Assembly (NCBI GenBank): GCA_033064195.1
Contig: JARBJD010000331.1
Span: 1 to 64,000 of the forward strand
Source of the DNA: Blattamonas nauphoetae
Lineage: Eukaryota; Preaxostyla; Oxymonadida
DNA length: 64,000 nucleotides
Reading direction: 5' to 3'
Both the position numbers and the translations under genes were made by a program. This document shows positions 57,694 through 64,000 of this stretch, one piece after another (the stretch's first letter is position 1; each line of letters begins with the position of its first letter). The notes beneath the pieces were generated by a model, which saw nothing but the letters and a program-made list of their open reading frames with translations, did no database searches and had not been told where the DNA came from.

Positions 57694-59930
57694 CCACTCT
57701 GAAGTGAGATGGATCTGAGAAGACGAGCGATGGCATCTGCGTCTGTACTGTCAGAACACTCGATCGCATTCCATTCATGTACATGTCCTCACTGTCTCGC
57801 AGGTCTTCAGGATTCCATTTGATCTCATACACTCTTCGCAGCGGTGTGGCTTGTTTCAGACGATGCATACCATCGAATCGAACTGACACTCCCTCGTTCT
57901 TCATCGACAACTGAAACGAATGAGAATGAGGATGACGAACGACACACTCCAAATCGGATGTTGGGAGGTAGACCAGACACAAAGGTGAGAGGGACATTTC
58001 CGTTGATGATGAACACAGCTGTACGGGGTCTTGCATCCATGTCCACCTCCAACACCACGCGGTCTCCTTCACTCATAACGACAAATTCAACACTATTATC
58101 CAATCTCTGTTTGTTGGACGGAAGCATTGAGCTGATTCTTCCGTCTTTTGGAACGAGAGCGATGGAACCTGATGAAACATGAAGAAATGAGAATCGAAGG
58201 AGGAGAACACACTCGGGATACGAAAGCCAAGAAGATCATGCTGCTGAATCCGTCGCATAAGAGCATCGACGAGTCCAAATCTCAACCCTTCCTGTGAATC
58301 TGAACACTTCCCGAATAGAAGAGACCAACCTTTAGCTTTTGGAATGGCGAGAACAGTGATGGCAACAGACACCACTCCTTCTGAGATTGGCTCTTTGAAA
58401 AGTGTTGTGCTCCAGTATTGAGTCTCGTCAAAGCCTGTTCGAGTGATGATGTTGCCAGAAATCTTAAAATACGATCTCTCATCTTCCGCCGGTTTGTTAC
58501 TCTCATAAAACTGGAGATCAGGTAATTTAAAATTTGATGAGAGAACATTGTCTTCAGGGTCGAACGGGATTGGCGCTGGTTGATTTGGGAGGGGATGTTG
58601 AAGGTGTTCAAGCTCCTCTTCCTTCTCCAATTCACAATTTCGTTCACGAATCCTTTGTAGTGGCATTTGAACCGATCGAAGTTGGCGTTCCAGTTCTTTT
58701 GTCTCTGCTAACAACTTCTGCTTTTCTATCTCCAGTTCCATCGTCTTCTCTCTCCTTTTCGCATCACTCGACGATTCCTTGATCTCGTTCACTTCAGTCG
58801 CAAGCTGAATGTCCTTCATTTCCGACAGAGGCGTTTCTGGGCCAAGCATTCGCTCCAAAAGACCACCTTCGAAAAGAGCCGTCGTTGTTGCTCGGAGTGC
58901 CATCTTCTGAGAGAATCAGATCAATTGAAGAGAAAAGGAAAGAGTGTTGGTGAATTTAGAGAATAACAGACTGGTTCCAACATCTTCAGAAGAACAGCTC
59001 TCACCGGCCCAGGAATTGTGTTTGGGATTCTGGTTTCATCGAATGTGCGAAGAGCCGTAATCATCTGAAACAGTTGTAATCCTTCAAACAGCGATTTTCC
59101 AGTCACCATCCGATATGCCAGAACTCCAAGCGACCAAACATCACTCGCTGGTGTAGCTATTCCGTTGCTGTCCATCAATCGCTCGGGTGAATTGTATTCA
59201 AATGTTCCCAGTTCTCGAACGGTTGAGGTCAGTTGTTGATCCAGAAGAGCTGAACCACCCAAATCACCTGAAGATAGAAAAAAGGACATATGAAAGGAAT
59301 AGAATCAAACAAACATAGAAATGCTCTATTGTTTGGGCGAAGAAGAACATTCTCCGGTTTCAGATCTCCATGAGCCGTCGATCCCGATGAGTGGGTGTGC
59401 ATCCACAAAAGTCCCTCGCAAATGTCAACCAGAATCATCACTGTCAACTGAAAACATAAATAACACATGAAAAGAAGGAGAATAAACACAATTCAATCAA
59501 ATATCAAAGAATGAGAAAACAAGAAGAGACAGACAGGAAGAGGAATCAATTCCTTTCGTTGCTCATATTCCATGATCAGATCTTTCAGGCTCCGAGTTCC
59601 AAGTTCCATCACAATCGCCTGGTGTCCTCCCATGACGAACGATTCATGAAGACGAACAATCCGAGGATGAACAAAACGAGTCAACATTTCAACTTCACGA
59701 CTCACTCGTTCCTTGTCCCCTTCTTTCAGCATCGGCAGCACCTTCACCGCATATTCAACTCCACTTCGCTCATGTGTCACTTTCAGAACTTCCCAAAGGC
59801 TCCTTCACTGATCTTTTTGATTTGTCTGTCTGAGCACGAAGAAAAATGTAATAATACAAGAAAAAATCAGAGATTATTGCAGAAAGCATATACATCCAGG
59901 AGGGGTGGCATCGTCGAGTATAGACGTCAT
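57694..59930 (-). CDS. Protein kinase with coiled coil and SPRY-like modules, 5' part (split)
   Basis: Start MTSILDDATPPGY at 59930. Exons by eye: 59930-59894, 59829-59535, 59447-59315, 59267-58972, 58906-58213, 58168-57948, 57910-57694; introns 35-90 nt, GT-AG. Kinase motifs: ISEGAFGK then LKVTHERSGVEYAVKV (Gly loop and Lys), REVEMLTRF (Glu), AHGDLKPENVLL (catalytic loop with Gly for Arg), CDLGGSALL (DLG for DFG), GTFEYNSPERL, DVWSLGVLAYRM. Then a 100-residue coiled coil (EKTMELEIEKQKLLAETKEL) and an SPRY-like module. One base is missing in the Gly loop (near 59782, GGGAAGTTCTG for an expected GGGAAGGTTCTG), which breaks the frame. A Ser/Thr kinase with a recognition tail is the likely product. 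Confidence 0.75.
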
Positions 59931-60002
59931 TCTTTGAACTGATTTGAACAATTGAACACGCCCATTTCGGGATCATGGTGACAAAATACCACATTGATTT
60001 GA

Positions 60003-61043
60003 ATGGAACGGGAATCAAATATGATCGAGCCGAAGGTGTGTTTGGGAGTTGAGCTCAATTTTTGCTTGTGGTTTGGATCAATGTTCGATCACGTTTACCA
60101 TTCCTCAAATGAAACCAATTCCCCATCAGGCCAAAACCATTCCATTATGCCCTTCTTTCTAGATGTAACTCCATTATTTCTGAGGATCAATCCCGAAAAT
60201 ATCCAAACAATCGAGGAAGCAACACCATCGTTCATGTCACTTCTAACCTTTGTGCTTACAGGGAACGATCTGGACAACAAAGCCATCTGGCATGCATGTA
60301 CTCTTCTGAAGACTCTCACACCTCGTTACGACGGTCCATTCGACCCGTACATGCTGCTCTTCCAACTCATTCCAAAACAAGATGGTTCTTGTTCCGGGTT
60401 CGCTGAATCAGTCATCACGCTCCTCACATCATCCAATGAATCGCTTTTCTTGTGGACACTTTCACTTCTGTTTGATACCATGCACATGGCACATCAGCCA
60501 CTTCGCTTCAAATTTCTTGAAACTGGATTCTTTGCACTTCTCCCAAAGTCGTTCTATCAACAGAAAATACATCTTTCGACGGAACACACCTTTTTTGTGA
60601 GTATTGTCGTGGACATGATCAAATCATTGTCGGATCACTCCACAAGTCGAGCCAATCGGCGCCGACTGACAGATGCATACAACGTGTCTCAGCTTTTAGG
60701 AACACTTGTTGAATACTCGCCAAATCTGCAACAGATGACCCACTTTTTTCTGTCTTCTTCAGTAGCTCTAACAAGCACAGACTGTCTCCATCTCTACGAA
60801 AAGAGGCATATGATTGATTTCTCTTACCTGAGTTTGGAGTGGGGGCTGAGGTTTTGGGGGCAGAACGAGCGAGCTAGTCAGATACGAGGACAACAAATTT
60901 GGACTAAATTAAGCGGGCAAGGCATCTTGGACGAGATCGAACATCATTTCAGATTCCGCGGATGTGACGATCACGCACGCACTGTTGTCTCGACGGTAGC
61001 AAAGCTGATCCATATGTTGGGTGGAAATGCTCCTAAAGATTAG
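60003..61043 (+). CDS. HEAT/ARM-like helical protein, about 335 aa
   Basis: Uninterrupted frame. The start could be 60003 or the Met at 60024 (MIEPKVCLGVEL) or 60084 (MFDHVYHSSNET); the last fits the paralogue at 61263 best. The product is helical with repeating Leu-rich pairs (ATPSFMSLLTFVLTG, AIWHACTLLKTLTPRY, ESLFLWTLSLLFDTMH), typical of alpha-solenoids. It shares layout with the N-terminal half of the next gene. It is divergently arranged with the kinase/SPRY gene, 72 bp between starts, so the short gap probably holds both promoters. Stop TAG at 61041. Binding scaffold is the general guess; no enzymatic motif. Confidence 0.65.
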   Translation: MERESNMIEPKVCLGVELNFCLWFGSMFDHVYHSSNETNSPSGQNHSIMPFFLDVTPLFLRINPENIQTIEEATPSFMSLLTFVLTGNDLDNKAIWHACTLLKTLTPRYDGPFDPYMLLFQLIPKQDGSCSGFAESVITLLTSSNESLFLWTLSLLFDTMHMAHQPLRFKFLETGFFALLPKSFYQQKIHLSTEHTFFVSIVVDMIKSLSDHSTSRANRRRLTDAYNVSQLLGTLVEYSPNLQQMTHFFLSSSVALTSTDCLHLYEKRHMIDFSYLSLEWGLRFWGQNERASQIRGQQIWTKLSGQGILDEIEHHFRFRGCDDHARTVVSTVAKLIHMLGGNAPKD

Positions 61044-61262
61044 TTCTGATAGTTCACCTTTATTGTCTTCTTATTTTGATCATTGTTTTCAAACTTCACC
61101 TCATCTCTTTCTGTCGCAAAGTGTTCACAAATCGGAGTGAACAGTGATGAGAACCGGTTGCCACATATTCATCTTGCGATACAAGAGCTTTCGGATAAGC
61201 TGAGTTGATCACTTTCCATTAAAATGAATTAAGGTCTGATCGATTCATTCCCGAACTGTCGA

Positions 61263-63944
61263 ATGAAGACTCTTCTAAAACGTGCAAAACCGAAGTCTCA
61301 CAGTCATAAAACGACAAAGATGCTTCATTTTCCCGACATGAGTCGGAATGCCCATACATCGGATGAAGAAGTCTCTCGTGCTTTCGTCTCTCTAGCTGAG
61401 TTCTTGAAGGAAGAAAACCTGCTCGACAAGGAGTCTACAAAAGACGCACTTCGTTTTCTGGATGCTCTCGAACCATCCGATCAAGAGCAGTCCGACGCCG
61501 AGCGAGTTCTTCTCAAGCTTGTCCCGTCGCCTGAAAACGACACAAAACCATTCGCTGACCATGCACTGAACATTCTTGGCTCGCCCACCGCTACGGACCT
61601 TGTGGATCCCTTGCTATATTTGATTAGCCAAGCTTTGTGGGCAGTATACGATCCGCCGTGAACCAATTTTCAGAAGTGATTGTAGGTCAAACATCCATGG
61701 TCCTACACAACGATGTGTTCTTCTCTCGGAATGATATCATCGAAATCATTCTTGAGAATGTTTTCAAGCCACTCCGCCCCTTTTTCGTGTTCATCTGTGG
61801 ATCTTATCTCACGCTCGAAGAAGAAGAAGAGAACGACAGTATCATCACCTTCATGAACAACAACATTCGCATCATGCCGTATTCAGACAATCTCTCACAC
61901 TTTCTCCTCTCCCTTCCGATCTGTTTTACAGGCACATCTTGGATCTCGGAGATGGTGGAAGCTGATGACACAGTATCTCGATTCTTGATGAACATTCGCG
62001 GCAATCTAACTGATCAACGCACAAACGATCGAGACACGTTGATCAGAACAAAGCGTGTTCTTCGAGAACTGACCGAAGAGGGACTCGACGATGTTGTGTC
62101 TGTTCGTCTTCACTGGATCCCAGAAATCTATATGCCGGGAACCAATCGCGAATTCTCAAAGGGAATAATAATCAACCGTGGTGGGAATCTCTTTGGTCCT
62201 GATGAGACTCTGGATCCACGTGTTCAATTCGTTACGCAATTTCTCGATTTGTAGTCGTTTTGAGAATATTAATCGCACCATCTGTCTTGTCTGGTGTATA
62301 TTGATGCTTAATAATGTGATTTCAGTCCACGAACTAGGAGACGAGAGACAGAGTGTCAGATTGATGAGAATAATTTGTTATGGCACGATCAAGAGATTCA
62401 AAAATGTTACCAGAACCTCAACAGGTGTAACGATCATTCATTCCATCAAAAATCTCCATTTTTTCCGATTCTATCTCTTTCATTTCCGAACGCTTTCAGA
62501 ATATCTCTAAAACTGACGACAAAGATGAAATGGTTTGTGTCGTATTTTTTTTCTCATCCTCACGACTATCACTTTCTGTTCCCTCATCTATCCATTCCCC
62601 AGAATCAGACAACAATCGAATCTGTGCTGGAATGGTTGAATAATTCGTCTGTCAATCCAAGAAACAAAGTCAACTCTTTACCATGGTTCCACATTCCCAC
62701 CATCCTCACAGCCAGGATTCAATCACAACAACAAGACAACAATCAACTGTTCGTGCATCTCCTTCAACGAATGATGACAATCCTGGACGAGTGCTTCGAT
62801 TCTCACACCCCAATCCCAAACAAGCGACTCCTCCACTCTTCTCTCTCCCAACTCTCACAGTTTCACTCTCTCGATCCAAAAATCAAACGAGGAGCCGGGC
62901 AATGCATCCTTTCTCTTGAAGTTGTGGATGAGGGCCCAATGGTGGTTGTCCAGAAAGAACACCTTGAATCGATGGAAGCAATCCAAACATCTTTCTCCAA
63001 TCTGCAACAGCAGTTTGACCAACTCCAAGTGCAGTTCAGTGAATCAGAGAGAAAGAACATCCAGAATGAAAAAGAAATTGCTGAATTGATGGAGAAAGTG
63101 AAAAACCATCCGATTGATTCGAAAGACCAAACTATTGCTGAACTGAAAGAACAGCTTGCGGATCACACTCAGCTTCAACGAGAAGTGGCACTGTTGCGAG
63201 CCGACAAGGAATCGTTTGTGTCAGTCATTGGATCTCTTCAGAAAGAGAAAGAACAGCTGCGGAACGACGTGTCGAACCAATCGCAGAAACTGGAAGAGAA
63301 TGAATGTGAGATTGCTGAGCTGAAACAGACCATCGAAGAGATGAAGACTGAATTGGCCAGAAAAGAACCTTTCTTTGTCTCATCCGACATCATCGTCGCG
63401 TACGATCCGAATTACTTCAGAGTGAGTGGATCGACTGTCACTCGAATCAATTCGACGAGTCATGTGGGCTGCTTCACAAGACCTGTCTCGAAAGGCATTC
63501 ATCGACTGTCCATCAAAACTGCCGCAGAACATGCCTGTTTGTCCATCCTCCATTCATTGTCTTCTTTCTCATTCAATGATAGGCGTTCTTGATGCTGTGG
63601 AGTTTCCTTACTATCTCACACGACATGTGTATTGTTCTCCACAATCAGCGATGATGCACAACAATGGATGGCTCTACTCGGCTGACAAAGGGTTTGTTCA
63701 GAGCACGAAACCTCGAGCAGAGCAGGAGTGGTCAGCTGAAGCTGATTTGGAGAAGAGAACACTCCACTTCTTTCTTGACGGGCTCCAACAGCCACACCAC
63801 TTCATCGACATTCCTGTCCCGCTCGTCTTCGCCATCGATACCTGCTCGCCAGACAGTCCGATTGAGATCACGTTCTGGGGAGAGGTGAAGAAGTCACATG
63901 TGACGTTTCAGGGAATTGGACACAATTTGGGGCGCCATGATTGA
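61263..63944 (+). CDS. Helical-repeat protein with coiled coil and C-terminal SPRY-like module
   Basis: Starts MKTLLKRAKPKSHSH. Exons by eye: 61263-62250, 62326-62424, 62500-62536, 62603-63536, 63583-63944; introns GT-AG, 46-75 nt. Joined frames read QFLDF/PRTRRRE, QNLNR/ISLKLTT, KMKWF/NQTTIES and EHAC/VLDAVEF without breaks. N-terminal half: alpha-solenoid (VSLAEFLKEENLLDKES, FADHALNILGSPTATD); middle: coiled coil (IQTSFSNLQQQFDQLQ to EIAELKQTIEEM); end: SPRY-like (DPNYFRVSGSTVTRI, LEKRTLHFFLDGLQQ, VTFQGIGHN). A one-base frame change near 61655 (WAVYDPP, then VNQFSEVIV) interrupts exon 1. Shares its last module with the kinase gene at 50.7-59.9 kb, pointing to module shuffling. Confidence 0.65.
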
Positions 63945-64000
63945 TTGATCGCCTCCGACAGTAATTATTGGTCAACAACCACTCAAACATCAACTCCCGA

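Noticed and set aside
60003-62254. TAG as a sense codon (two genes show TAG followed shortly by TGA)
   Set aside because: At 62251 the TAG is part of a GT-AG intron; at 61041 the TAG is a normal stop. Long intact frames here use CAA and CAG for Gln and contain no internal TAA or TAG.
1-64000. CRISPR arrays, bacterial operons, rRNA genes
   Set aside because: No regularly spaced short repeats with unique spacers, no Shine-Dalgarno-led gene strings and no rRNA-like sequence; introns and transposon types are eukaryotic.

Overview
The window is protist nuclear DNA, most likely from a preaxostylan of the oxymonad kind; Blattamonas nauphoetae is the best guess. The reasons are: (i) a SufD C-terminus fused in one frame to a SufS cysteine desulfurase N-terminus at about 41.9-43.1 kb, matching the SufDSU fusion reported from Preaxostyla; (ii) secreted Cys/Gly-rich beta-helix repeat proteins in several copies; (iii) kinase and HEAT-like proteins that share an SPRY-like module; (iv) short GT-AG introns of roughly 35-85 nt. 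Most of the window is mobile DNA and decayed host genes. The species call is an inference.

Layout. 1-12368: right-hand piece of a Polinton/Maverick (integrase, packaging ATPase, two related capsid-type genes, small virion-type genes), ending in a 1.6-kb terminal repeat and carrying a 319-bp hAT MITE. 12369-14396: 3' part of a host beta-helix gene. 14450-15560: eroded host coding. 15608-17564: DDE-type transposase of unclear superfamily. 17.8-24.2 kb: a structured repeat (R1), a casein-kinase-1-like pseudogene and other remnants. 24257-26144 and 26387-27746: two long palindromic TA-flanked elements. 29.5-33.3 kb: remnants and a second beta-helix pseudogene. 33395-34626: a 53-bp minisatellite. 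34759-37140: hAT transposase. 37229-40430: other terminal piece of a Polinton (DNA polymerase N-terminal region plus the second terminal repeat). 40437-40990: 5' part of a beta-helix gene. 41404-43457: a hAT element carrying a SufDSU fragment. 43.5-45.2 kb: secreted host protein gene. 45334-50400: a 5.07-kb hAT with its own transposase and a beta-helix cargo. 50664-59930 (-): a kinase/SPRY gene split by a 4.65-kb insertion. 60003-63944 (+): two HEAT-like genes.

The main structural result is that the two Polinton pieces carry the same terminal repeat, and their outer ends are followed by CACTTC (12369) and its reverse complement GAAGTG (40431). The host reading frame left of one end runs without a break into the host frame right of the other end. 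One Polinton insertion into one beta-helix gene, followed by one inversion of the segment from about 1 to 34.6-37.2 kb, explains the whole order.

The same section of genome shows gene capture by DNA transposons twice (SufDSU fragment; beta-helix gene) and insertional splitting of at least two host genes. Polinton parts are treated as fossils: about ten or more breaks in the right-hand piece, few in the left-hand piece.
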